From NCBI GenBank assembly GCA_958449715.1, contig CAUDIU010000043.1, positions 1-14,596 on the forward strand: a stretch of DNA of 14,596 nucleotides. Direction: 5' to 3'. This DNA comes from an uncultured Clostridium sp. Lineage in GTDB: Bacteria; Cyanobacteriota; Vampirovibrionia; Gastranaerophilales; Gastranaerophilaceae. Made by a program: the position numbers and the translations under genes. Shown one piece after another: positions 6,109 through 12,637 of this stretch (the stretch's first letter is position 1; each line of letters opens with the position of its first letter). Below the pieces are notes generated by a model. The model worked only from the letters and a program-made list of their open reading frames with translations, did no database searches and was not told the DNA's origin.

Positions 6109-7447
6109 TCTTCTCCTTTCTATAAATTTGTTTATATTCTTCACTTAATTCGTATTCTTTAAACCAAGCGACATCCTTGTCATTTTCAAATCCGTTTTGC
6201 AAATGCCATTCGTAGCGTTGGTACTTAAATTCAAAATTTGGTCTGCCATCCGTTGGTTCAAGTTCTATATTTCTTGTTATTTTAGGTTGTTGAACCGTTT
6301 CAATTTTAGGTATCTCTTGCCAATCCAATGTTTTAACATTGTGGGATTTAAGATAATTTTTCAGTTCTTTTACGGTTTGTTTTTCCAAGCGTTTTTGTTG
6401 TCGCAGTTTAAATTTCAATTCTTCCTGATCTTTGATATCTCCTAAATAATTTGCCATAGGGTGAATTGGCATAACTCTTTGAGCTTCGCAAATAAATTCA
6501 TTTTTAAGCGTATAAATTTTTATTTTTGTTAAGTCTGATAAACTGTATTTAATAATTACTCTGCCTTTTAAACCGTATAAACAATCATTGTAATAATCAG
6601 CTTTTAGGAACCTGATTCCGTTTCTTTGTATATTTTTAATTTCGCAACTCAACATTAAGTCATCAAGTTTTTCTAAATCAACACCGCTCCCTTTTCCTTC
6701 TTCAAGAAGTTCGCCAATAGTTTTGCCTTTTACATTAGGGCATTTAAGAGTGCGGTGAAAACGCATGTATGCTTCTAACATTTGTGACAGTTCTTCTATC
6801 GTAGGTATAAATTGAATATGGTGTTCTTTATGGAATTTCTCATTCCTTTTCATATATGCAGGTTGGTCTTTTATTGACGAGCCGACAAAAGAAGGTAATA
6901 ATCTTTCAAACCCGTCTTGCAGTTCTCTGAAAAATCTTTCTATAACCTTTGCTCTTGCATTATAAGGTTGAGCAAAAACTGGTGTAATATCAAGTTTATT
7001 AAATAAGCCGTTAATACCGCTTTCGTGTAAATCTCCGGTGAAAAATTTAGCTCGAAAAGCTTTCCCGTTATCCTGATAACAAATTTTAGGAATTTTCCCT
7101 AAATTAATAATAGAATTTCTTAAAGCCGAAGATATGGCTTGAGTGTTTTCTTCAAGCATAATTTCATAGCCAACCAAAGCTGTTGATTTCCAATCGAGAT
7201 AACCGATTAAAGTCGGTCTGCATGGTCTTCCCGTAAACGGATTTAAACATTGAACAGATAATCTGTGACCGTCTGCTACTAAAACATCTCCGACTTCTAA
7301 TTTTGAAATATCTCTGATTATGTATGGTTGAACTTTATCTCTTAAAGCTTTTTGTCCTTCTCTTGCAAGTATCCATTTATCATAATTATTACGTTTAAAA
7401 TTCTCTGCATATCTTCTAAAATTTCTTTCACTGCTTGGAGATTCCAA
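6089..7447 (-). CDS. MuA transposase catalytic core and C-terminal domain
   Basis: This 452-aa stretch from a TTG at 7447 carries the RNase H-fold DDE core: D59 (VADGHRL), D126 (CYQDNGKAF) and E170 (AKVIERFFRELQDGF). An Ala/Arg-rich PYNARAK leads into the catalytic Glu helix, and a beta-barrel and the C-terminal MuB-interacting region follow. Independent translation looks unlikely: there is no ATG near the 5' end, and the only SD-like AAAGG is 2 nt before the TTG. Production of this part would more plausibly need stop readthrough from 8068. It overlaps the MuB-like gene by 20 bp. All three catalytic residues are intact, so loss of activity, if any, is due only to the stop. Confidence 0.82.
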   Translation of the reverse strand: MESPSSERNFRRYAENFKRNNYDKWILAREGQKALRDKVQPYIIRDISKLEVGDVLVADGHRLSVQCLNPFTGRPCRPTLIGYLDWKSTALVGYEIMLEENTQAISSALRNSIINLGKIPKICYQDNGKAFRAKFFTGDLHESGINGLFNKLDITPVFAQPYNARAKVIERFFRELQDGFERLLPSFVGSSIKDQPAYMKRNEKFHKEHHIQFIPTIEELSQMLEAYMRFHRTLKCPNVKGKTIGELLEEGKGSGVDLEKLDDLMLSCEIKNIQRNGIRFLKADYYNDCLYGLKGRVIIKYSLSDLTKIKIYTLKNEFICEAQRVMPIHPMANYLGDIKDQEELKFKLRQQKRLEKQTVKELKNYLKSHNVKTLDWQEIPKIETVQQPKITRNIELEPTDGRPNFEFKYQRYEWHLQNGFENDKDVAWFKEYELSEEYKQIYRKEKNEACIC

Positions 7448-7540
7448 ACCTTTCTTTTCAAGTATATATTTGGCAAGTTTGGTTGCTTTACCTATATTTG
7501 TTTTATTAGGAGTTAATAATAAGGATTTGAAAACTAATTC

Positions 7541-8068
7541 TTATTCATGAGTAAGTTGAGGATTAGATTCTTTTTCTCCATAATCATAATTTGGAATAAG
7601 TTTTGTATAGTCGTCATTTCCTTTAATAGCTTTATGCCATCTATAAATAGTTCCGATAGAGATTTTTCCTAAGATATTAAACAAATAAGAATATATTTTT
7701 CCGTCATTATAAATATCAATAAATTCTTTTCCTGCTTGAGTTTTATTCTTAGAAATTTTCTTATAATCAACCCATAGATTTACTAAATCATATCGAGCTA
7801 AGGCAATTTGTCGAGCATGAGGAGGTGTAATAGAGTTTTTTCTCAAAACTGGTTCCCTATTTTTCTCAATTTCACATTTACTTTTCTCAAAATCGATTAA
7901 ATTTTGAGTCGTTTCATTTAATGCAGGAACAAATATTTCATACATCAACCCCTTCTTACCGTTGACTTGGCGAACAACATATTTATTATTAGCAACTCCT
8001 TTTCTAATAGCACGTGGAGTTACTCCTTGTATTCTTGCCAGTTCATTAACTGTCAACCATTCTTTCAT
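7541..8068 (-). CDS. MuA transposase N-terminal part: end/enhancer-binding HTH domain
   Basis: This 175-aa product begins MKEWLTVNELARIQGVTPRAIRKGV, a winged-helix domain of the Mu-transposase DNA-binding type. In MuA this region binds the internal enhancer/operator, and further helical domains bind the transposon-end sites. The rest (about 80-170) contains a second helical DNA-binding-like segment (LARYDLVNLWVDYKKISKN ... IYRWHKAI). The ATG at 8068 has TAGGAG 6 nt upstream. If TAA 7541-7543 is a true stop, this fragment has DNA-binding domains but no catalytic core and could act as a dominant-negative regulator of transposition. Confidence 0.85.
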   Translation of the reverse strand: MKEWLTVNELARIQGVTPRAIRKGVANNKYVVRQVNGKKGLMYEIFVPALNETTQNLIDFEKSKCEIEKNREPVLRKNSITPPHARQIALARYDLVNLWVDYKKISKNKTQAGKEFIDIYNDGKIYSYLFNILGKISIGTIYRWHKAIKGNDDYTKLIPNYDYGEKESNPQLTHE

Positions 8069-8175
8069 GTTATTCTCCTATTTTGGTATACAAAATTTGC
8101 ACCATAAATCACACACAACATTAGCTCGAAAGTCCTTAATATTGGAGTTTTAAAGGTGTTTTATTTAATTTTCGT

Positions 8176-8203
8176 ATCATAGATTTTATTAAACAAATGT
8201 AAA
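8176..8203 (-). promoter_or_regulatory. Predicted early promoter driving muA-muB operon
   Basis: On the minus strand the -35 is TTTACA (8203-8198) and the -10 is TATGAT (8181-8176), with 16 bp between them. Transcription would start near 8169, leaving a leader of about 100 nt before the transposase ATG at 8068. The -10 hexamer lies inside the left arm of the inverted repeat described in the next entries, so repressor binding there would block it. Confidence 0.55.
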
Positions 8204-8235
8204 TGCTTAAGTTGATTTTTAATAAAATTTATGAT
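8176..8235. promoter_or_regulatory. Operator candidate: 18-bp inverted repeat between divergent promoters
   Basis: ATCATAGATTTTATTAAA (8176-8193) and TTTAATAAAATTTATGAT (8218-8235) are inverted copies differing at one position (8182 versus 8229), with a 24-bp spacer. The left arm contains the -10 of the leftward promoter, and the right arm covers the spacer up to the -10 of the rightward one. This symmetric arrangement is what a repressor-controlled lysis/lysogeny-type switch needs. In Mu the operator region also serves as the MuA-binding transposition enhancer. Confidence 0.65.
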
Positions 8236-8240
8236 ATATT
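8212..8240 (+). promoter_or_regulatory. Predicted sigma-70 promoter of the repressor gene
   Basis: The -35 is TTGATT (8212-8217) and the -10 is TATATT (8235-8240), with exactly 17 bp between them. A start near 8247 gives a leader of about 47 nt before the ATG at 8294, which has AGG 7 nt upstream. The spacer and first -10 base overlap the right arm of the inverted repeat, so the repressor could autoregulate. Confidence 0.65.
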
Positions 8241-8293
8241 TTACACAAAGTATAAAACATTAAATAAATTTTGTCAATTGATTAGGTTACCAA

Positions 8294-8818
8294 ATGAATG
8301 AAAACGAAAAAATTAAACAAATCAGAAAATCTTTAAATCTTACTCAACAGGAAATTGCAGACAGTATAGGAGTAAGTAAACAATATTTTAGCAGAGTAGA
8401 AAACGGAATAACCGAACTTAGTAAAGAAAAAGCTACTATGTTGTGTAATAATTACGGAATTTCTCTTGATTGGTTACTTTGCGATAAAGGTGGCATGTTT
8501 ATAAACGATAATACGATTACAAACAACCTATTGAATGACCCTGATAATATACAAGGTGTATCAAGTATATTGGGTGCGTTTTCAACTTACTTGGAAGCAG
8601 TATTTCCGATTATTGAGTCAGAACACCCGAAAGCTTTAATAAGAGATAAAATAAGAGCTACTCAAGAACTTTTCTTTAATGATTTATTTAAAAGTGATAA
8701 AGTTTTGAAAACTCGTAAAGAACTAAAAAGTATATTGGAAAAAGATTTTGCGGATAAAGAGAAAGTTTTAAATGCTTATTACAAAGCTTATGTAGAAAGA
8801 TGTGAAAAAAATAATTAA
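8294..8818 (+). CDS. XRE-family transcriptional repressor (Mu c/CI-like)
   Basis: This 174-aa protein has an N-terminal XRE helix-turn-helix (residues 5-60; IRKSLNLTQQEIADSIGVSKQYFSRVENGITELS) ending in YGISLDWLLCDKGGMF, typical of phage-type CI/Cro-like regulators. The C-terminal 100 residues are helical and probably mediate oligomerisation; no Ser-Lys LexA/peptidase-type autocleavage motif is seen. It is divergent from the transposase operon across a 225-bp control region, so it most likely keeps transposition genes silent and autoregulates. The ATG has AGG 7 nt upstream. Confidence 0.83.
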   Translation: MNENEKIKQIRKSLNLTQQEIADSIGVSKQYFSRVENGITELSKEKATMLCNNYGISLDWLLCDKGGMFINDNTITNNLLNDPDNIQGVSSILGAFSTYLEAVFPIIESEHPKALIRDKIRATQELFFNDLFKSDKVLKTRKELKSILEKDFADKEKVLNAYYKAYVERCEKNN

Positions 8819-9002
8819 TGTCTGTTTGTCTTGACAATTTAGATATTTTTTAAATTTTTTCTCTCTTTTTCTTCTGTTCTTCTCTATATTTTTGTATTTT
8901 TATAGGTAAAATCTGCCTCAAATTGCTATTTTGATTTTTTATTTTACTTGATTATTGACTTCAATTCGGTTCTTAAAATCGGAATGAGTTTGAAATTATA
9001 AA

Positions 9003-9015
9003 GGAACTTAGTTCC
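9003..9015. repeat. 13-bp palindrome GGAACTTAGTTCC
   Basis: GGAACT and AGTTCC flank a single T, giving a perfect dyad. The overlapping GGAACTTA (9003-9010) also pairs with TAAGTTCC (9020-9027), so two alternative hairpins or two binding sites overlap. It is the most GC-rich spot in an otherwise AT-rich gap. The function is unknown; it may be a transposase or regulator binding site. Confidence 0.5.
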
Positions 9016-9130
9016 GCCTTAAGTTCCCCCTTGACTTATTGTCTTTTATTAGGACTTTTGAAAAATATCCGAATTTAACAGTTATATTTAGCTTTTAGGC
9101 ATAGCAAATTTCAAAATCAAAAATTTTTAA

Positions 9131-9245
9131 GGACAATGATGACCTAATCAAGTCCAATTTGCCCATTTTTTGTCAATTTTAAAAAATAGGCTCTATCTTA
9201 AACACGTTTTACCTTTCAGCCACTGTTCCCTTATTATCATTGTCC
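9131..9245. repeat. Inverted repeat GGACAATGAT ... ATCATTGTCC
   Basis: The 10-bp arms at 9131-9140 and 9236-9245 are perfect and about 95 bp apart. The outer arm lies just before the stop of the leftward gene at 9253. They could be two oppositely oriented binding sites at an element end, or the ends of a small (115-bp) non-autonomous repeat. Ten perfect bases with mixed composition in a short gap is above casual chance but not compelling. Confidence 0.45.
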
Positions 9246-9252
9246 TATTAAT

Positions 9253-9894
9253 TTATAGATATAATGTCATAATTCCGTTAGCATATCCTCCTATAATTTG
9301 CTTTTTACCGCTTTCGACTATTTTAAGAGGATGATAATAAGAACTGGAAGCGTCAGTATAGGTTGTATAACCAATTGCAGGTTTGTCTTTAGGCAATAAA
9401 TGTTTAAATTGCTTTGGAGTAACTTCGCAGCAATTGACTAATACTTTTTCGCCTTGCGGAATATTTTGTTCAATGAAATCAAATATTTTTATTTCCGGTT
9501 TAAATGCTGCATGCCAAGAATCTTTGCCTTCTTTTACAATAGATGTTCCCATTCCATGACCAAATACAATGTGTTTTATGTCTTTTGGAAATTTTTTATT
9601 CTGAATATCTCTGAGTATTACATTTCCAAAATCATTAAAACAATAAGATTGAGTTTTATCTATTAGATACATATTTATTCCGGTTTTTTGTTTAAAAGTA
9701 TCTAATACTTGATCTATCTCAGATTGAGAACTATTCCACATTGCTTTTTTAAACTCTTTTCCTAATTTATTTGGTTTAAAAATGCTTTTTATATCTTGAT
9801 AGAGCGAATTGCTCCTAGAACCAAGCCAGCTTGTTGTCCAACTAAGTTTTGGGGCTTGTATGTCTTTATTAAACAAGATTTTAAAAAATTTCAC
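9253..9894 (-). CDS. Uncharacterised protein with a caspase/CHAT-like His-Gly and Cys motif pattern
   Basis: This 213-aa protein has a GTG start (9892-9894) with GAGG 5 nt upstream. No family is recognised with certainty. The central part shows a hydrophobic strand ending in His-Gly (IKHIVFGHG, H113) and, 42 residues later, a strand ending in Cys (KVLVNCCEVT, C155/C156). This is the order and spacing of the catalytic dyad in clan CD peptidases (caspase, CHAT, gingipain). There is no signal peptide or membrane segment; the basic N-terminus (about 1-50) may be a separate linker. The function as a protease is inference; a cysteine-containing alpha/beta fold of another kind is possible. It is transcribed away from the broken gene at 10013. 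Confidence 0.5.
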   Translation of the reverse strand: MKFFKILFNKDIQAPKLSWTTSWLGSRSNSLYQDIKSIFKPNKLGKEFKKAMWNSSQSEIDQVLDTFKQKTGINMYLIDKTQSYCFNDFGNVILRDIQNKKFPKDIKHIVFGHGMGTSIVKEGKDSWHAAFKPEIKIFDFIEQNIPQGEKVLVNCCEVTPKQFKHLLPKDKPAIGYTTYTDASSSYYHPLKIVESGKKQIIGGYANGIMTLYL

Positions 9895-10012
9895 TTATAC
9901 CTCAACGTGATAAATAATTTTTCCCTGTATTTTTATAAAGTATTTATTTCTATAAAATTTGCATAATTGTAAAAATATGTAAATTGCAAAATTTCATGTT
10001 TTTATATGTTTT

Positions 10013-10427
10013 ATGAATATGCTTATTAGTAATTTTAACAATTTGGTTTATTTAAAAAATAATAAACAAGAGAATTCTACTTCATTTAAAGGTTCATCTA
10101 ATTTTATACAAATCGGAAAATTTTGTTTAAAGAATTTTGAACAAGAAATTTCACTTGATATTGTATCAAAGCTTGATAAATCAATAAAAGTTTTATTTAA
10201 TAATGTAACACCAAAAAGAATTAAAGAATTAACACAAGTAAATTGTTATGCAGCTGCAAAAAGTAAGAAATATTTTTTTATATAATGTGTTTGAATGTAT
10301 TGAAAAAGAAAAATATATTAATTCTTGTAAAAAAGAATTAAAAGCTTTAGACAGGCATTATTTCTCTGAAAAGTCAATGAGTATTCGTTTGGAAAATACA
10401 TTCAATAACTTTGAGAAGATTATTTGA
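10013..10427 (+). pseudogene. Small unknown gene with a frameshift at a T7 tract
   Basis: The first frame (10013-10285, 90 aa) carries STSFKGSSNFIQIGKF near its N-terminus and ends abruptly in YFFI after TTTTTTT at 10273-10279. Dropping one T continues the reading frame without a stop to TGA 10425-10427, adding about 48 residues of normal composition (YNVFECIEKEKYINSCKK ... NTFNNFEKII), for about 138 aa in total. A one-base insertion in the homopolymer is the simplest explanation. It could be decay, slip-strand phase variation or a sequencing error. No SD is evident before ATG 10013, and no family is recognised. Confidence 0.5.
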
Positions 10428-10453
10428 CATATATAGTTAAAATTTTTTATAAT
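10424..10453 (+). promoter_or_regulatory. Sigma-70 promoter of marR-efflux operon
   Basis: The -35 is TTGACA (10424-10429) and the -10 is TATAAT (10448-10453), both full consensus, with an 18-bp spacer. The start near 10460 leaves about 33 nt before the MarR ATG at 10493. The -35 overlaps the TGA of the broken upstream gene. Confidence 0.8.
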
Positions 10454-10492
10454 AAAATAAGATTTTAATACACGATAATTAATAAGGTGAAT

Positions 10493-10963
10493 ATGAGTGA
10501 GAGTGAAGTAATAAGCTATAATAAATCGGTTATTTATGCCGCTGAAAAATTTGCAAAAGTTATAAAAGAATATATGAAAATTGTTCACAAAAAACACAAT
10601 ATTCCTATTAATCATAATGAATATATTATTTTAGAAGAAATTGTCTTTAATCCTGGTATTACACAAGGTGATTTGGCTAGAAGTCTTTCTATACAGAGAA
10701 CTTACGTAAGTAAAATATTATCTTCTTTAGAAGATCGCGAATATATTACAAGAGAACAAGAAAAAAAATCAAAACAAATTATTGCTGTAAAAAGCTATGC
10801 TACTGATAAAGGAAAAGAGATTCATAAGCAATCTCGTAATATACTTGTTCAAGAAGCAAATGAGTTATTTTCTGAAAAAGAAAAAGAAGAATTGGATAAT
10901 GTTAGTCATATATTATTTAAACAAATAGAAAAAATTACAAAAATATATAATATAAAATTTTAA
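10493..10963 (+). CDS. MarR-family transcriptional regulator
   Basis: This 156-aa protein has the MarR layout: an N-terminal dimerisation helix, a winged helix-turn-helix at about 45-105 (HNEYIILEEI, ITQGDLARSLSIQRTYVSKILSSLEDREYITREQ) with a wing, and C-terminal helices (FSEKEKEELDNVSHILFKQIEKI). ATG 10493 is chosen over GTG 10487 because AAGG lies 7 nt upstream of the ATG. MarR proteins usually repress an adjacent efflux gene and release DNA upon binding small phenolic or amphipathic ligands. Here the MFS exporter follows after 66 bp containing two copies of a TTGAAAATTCAA near-palindrome, a plausible operator. Confidence 0.9.
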   Translation: MSESEVISYNKSVIYAAEKFAKVIKEYMKIVHKKHNIPINHNEYIILEEIVFNPGITQGDLARSLSIQRTYVSKILSSLEDREYITREQEKKSKQIIAVKSYATDKGKEIHKQSRNILVQEANELFSEKEKEELDNVSHILFKQIEKITKIYNIKF

Positions 10964-11026
10964 ATACCTATTGAAAATTCAATACCATTGTAATATACTG
11001 CATGTGTTGAAAATTCAATAGGTATT
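10963..11026 (+). promoter_or_regulatory. Large leader hairpin with duplicated TTGAAAATTCAA, covering the exporter RBS
   Basis: AATACCTATTGAA (10963-10975) pairs perfectly with TTCAATAGGTATT (11014-11026). After a 2x2 AA/AA internal loop, about 8 further pairs form (10978-10985 with 11004-11011). Each arm also contains TTGAAAATTCAA (10971-10982 and 11007-11018), a MarR-like dyad. The only SD-like sequence for the exporter, TAGG at 11019-11022, is inside the stem, 7 nt before ATG 11030. The element may be a paired MarR operator, a translational attenuator, or both. Confidence 0.7.
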
Positions 11027-11029
11027 ATT

Positions 11030-12577
11030 ATGGTAAATTTAACAAATAAAAAAAATGATATAAATAAATGGCTAATATTAGTTCCGACAATGTTTGCAGC
11101 ATTTATGTTTTCTCTTGATGAAACAATTGCAAATATTGCATTACCACATATTGCAGGAAGTTTTTCTGTAAGCAATCAGGAATCAATTTGGATATTGACA
11201 AGTTATTTAATTGCAAGTTGTTTAACTATACCAATGTTAGACTGGCTATGCAGATTACTAGGTAGAAAAAATCTTTTTATCTTAATGGTATTTATTTTTA
11301 CAGTTTCATCTTTTGTTTGCGGAATATCATCATCTATGCCTTTAATGATTGTTGGACGATTTTTTCAAGGTTTTGGTGGTGGTGTTTTAATCCCTATTGC
11401 GCAAGCAATAATGATGGAAAATTTTAAAGGAAAAGATTTGACAACAGCTATTACAATATTTGGACTTGTTGTAATTGTTGCTCCTATTATAGGACCTGTT
11501 TTAGGTGGTTGGATAACTGAAAATTATTCTTGGCATTGGATATTTTTTATGAATATTCCAATTGGTGCTTTAATTGTAACTATGGCAAAAACTATGATTG
11601 TTGATCCCCCTTATGCACAAAAGCAAAAAAATGTAAAAACTGATTGGTGGGGATTACTCTTTTTAATTATGTTTGCCGTTGCTTTTGAAATTATGATGGA
11701 TAAAGGTAATGACGAAGACTGGTTTAATTCTGTATTTATTTGTCGCTTAACTGTTATTTGGGTAATTGGTCTAATCGGTTTTATCATTTCTCAAATAAAA
11801 GGCAAAGAAACACTTGTAAGATTTAATGTTTTGAGTAATTGGAATTATACGATGGGAACAATATGTATAACTGTCATGAATGCAATTTTACTTGGTTCTC
11901 TTGCGATGATTCCACAATTTATGCAGACTATGATGGGATATGATGCTTTTACAAGTGGACTTTCAATGATGCCTCGTGGTATCGGCTGTATGATTGGTTT
12001 ATTTTTGAATAAATTTTTACCGGAAAAAACAGATGTAAGAATTGTTGCATCTGCAGGTATTTTATTATTATCAATAGGAAGTTGGATGTTAGGTGATATT
12101 AATTTACAAATATCACAAGCTTCAATATTTATACCAAATATTTTATTTGGTATTGGTATGACGTTAGCAATGATTCCTTTAGTATCTTTTTCTTGTTTGA
12201 CTGTTGCTCCAAAGGAGATGTCTAATGCAAGCGGTTTACAAAATTTTATTAAAACTATAGGAGGAGCCGTAGGAACTTCATTAGTAGCAACTTTTATTTC
12301 GAGATTTTCTCAAATACACCAATTTATGATGGTTAAGAATTTAACAGAGACAAATAATATTTATCTTGAAAGATTGTCTGCATATGCCGCTAATTTTGCT
12401 CAAAGTACTGATTTTAGTACAGCAAGTGCAATGGGACAGCAACTTTTATATAATCAATTATTACAACAAGCGAGATTATGGGCATATATAGATTCTTTTA
12501 GAATTTATGCGGTTGTTGGTTTGGCAATTATATTTTTAGTTTTTTTAATGAGGTATGCTAAAGAATCAGATTCATAA
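11030..12577 (+). CDS. DHA2-family (EmrB/QacA) 14-TM MFS drug exporter
   Basis: This 515-aa proton-driven multidrug exporter sits in the inner membrane. Helix 1 has the DHA2 signature LDETIANIALPHIAGSF (about 29-45), helix 4 GRFFQGFGGGVLIPIAQA, and antiporter motif C lies in GLVVIVAPIIGPVLGGW followed by NYSWHWIFFMNIPIG. The length and hydrophobic pattern fit 14 TM helices. It lies downstream of marR and probably shares its transcript. The usual EmrA/HlyD membrane-fusion partner is absent, so it either works as a stand-alone QacA-like pump or uses a partner from elsewhere. The substrate cannot be told from sequence. Confidence 0.92.
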   Translation: MVNLTNKKNDINKWLILVPTMFAAFMFSLDETIANIALPHIAGSFSVSNQESIWILTSYLIASCLTIPMLDWLCRLLGRKNLFILMVFIFTVSSFVCGISSSMPLMIVGRFFQGFGGGVLIPIAQAIMMENFKGKDLTTAITIFGLVVIVAPIIGPVLGGWITENYSWHWIFFMNIPIGALIVTMAKTMIVDPPYAQKQKNVKTDWWGLLFLIMFAVAFEIMMDKGNDEDWFNSVFICRLTVIWVIGLIGFIISQIKGKETLVRFNVLSNWNYTMGTICITVMNAILLGSLAMIPQFMQTMMGYDAFTSGLSMMPRGIGCMIGLFLNKFLPEKTDVRIVASAGILLLSIGSWMLGDINLQISQASIFIPNILFGIGMTLAMIPLVSFSCLTVAPKEMSNASGLQNFIKTIGGAVGTSLVATFISRFSQIHQFMMVKNLTETNNIYLERLSAYAANFAQSTDFSTASAMGQQLLYNQLLQQARLWAYIDSFRIYAVVGLAIIFLVFLMRYAKESDS

Positions 12578-12637
12578 AAGATATAGATTAAAGTTAGACG
12601 TTAAAAATAATATCAAATAAAGTAAAAGGTATAATTT

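Larger units (their letters stand above)
6089..8068 (-). pseudogene. MuA-type DDE transposase, single reading frame interrupted by one in-frame TAA
   Basis: The two coding parts below lie in the same frame and are separated only by TAA at 7541-7543. The 31 codons between that stop and the TTG at 7447 are open and read like protein (NKTNIGKATKLAKYILEKKG). Without the stop the product would be 659 aa, compared with 663 aa for phage Mu MuA. The DDE residues would fall at D266, D333 and E377; MuA has D269, D336 and E392, with the same 67-residue D-D gap. This is strong evidence for one ancestral gene. Either it is a recent nonsense mutation (for example from GAA, CAA or AAA), a sequencing error, or the stop is read through. 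Confidence 0.85.
3841..9252. mobile_element. Compact Mu-like transposon or prophage remnant (termini not defined)
   Basis: The divergent repressor, MuA, MuB and small early genes reproduce the Mu left-end layout in reverse orientation. After the coiled-coil gene an intrinsic terminator ends the operon, and no morphogenesis, lysis, portal or tail genes follow, so within this window it is a transposon-like module and not a whole phage. The repressor-side end should lie in 8819-9252. The other end could be as near as 3766-3890, or farther left with the R-M genes as cargo. I found no convincing 5'-TG...CA-3' inverted end pair or target duplication, so the boundaries given are outer guesses. Confidence 0.6.
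8819..9252. other. 434-bp non-coding region, probable location of the repressor-side transposon end
   Basis: No credible gene was found. The region holds an oligopyrimidine run (about 8860-8885), the palindrome GGAACT-T-AGTTCC (9003-9015), and a third GTTCC copy at 9023-9027 that pairs as GGAACTTA/TAAGTTCC. It also has a widely spaced inverted pair GGACAATGAT (9131-9140) / ATCATTGTCC (9236-9245). TTGTC/GACAA occurs several times (about 8827-8838, 9050 and 9170). Clustered short sites of this kind are expected at Mu/Tn7-like ends, but I could not derive a clear consensus or a terminal CA. The repressor has no convincing terminator here. Confidence 0.4.

Noticed and set aside
8818..8880. Rho-independent terminator after the repressor
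   Set aside because: TTGTC-TT-GACAA is only a 5-bp stem with a 2-nt loop, and the T-runs are not directly after a stable hairpin.
9001..9040. tRNA or tmRNA fragment around the GTTCC-rich segment
   Set aside because: No acceptor stem, anticodon arm or CCA-side structure could be folded; it is better described as a palindrome or repeat.
3766..9252. Terminal inverted repeats such as CTTGATTA (3756-3763 versus reverse of 9144-9151) or CTTTTGAA
   Set aside because: Eight-base AT-rich matches are expected by chance here and lack proper TG/CA termini.
10358..10615. Minus-strand 85-aa open frame
   Set aside because: It overlaps the consensus promoter and the start of marR, is very Phe/Asn/Ile-rich and has no SD.
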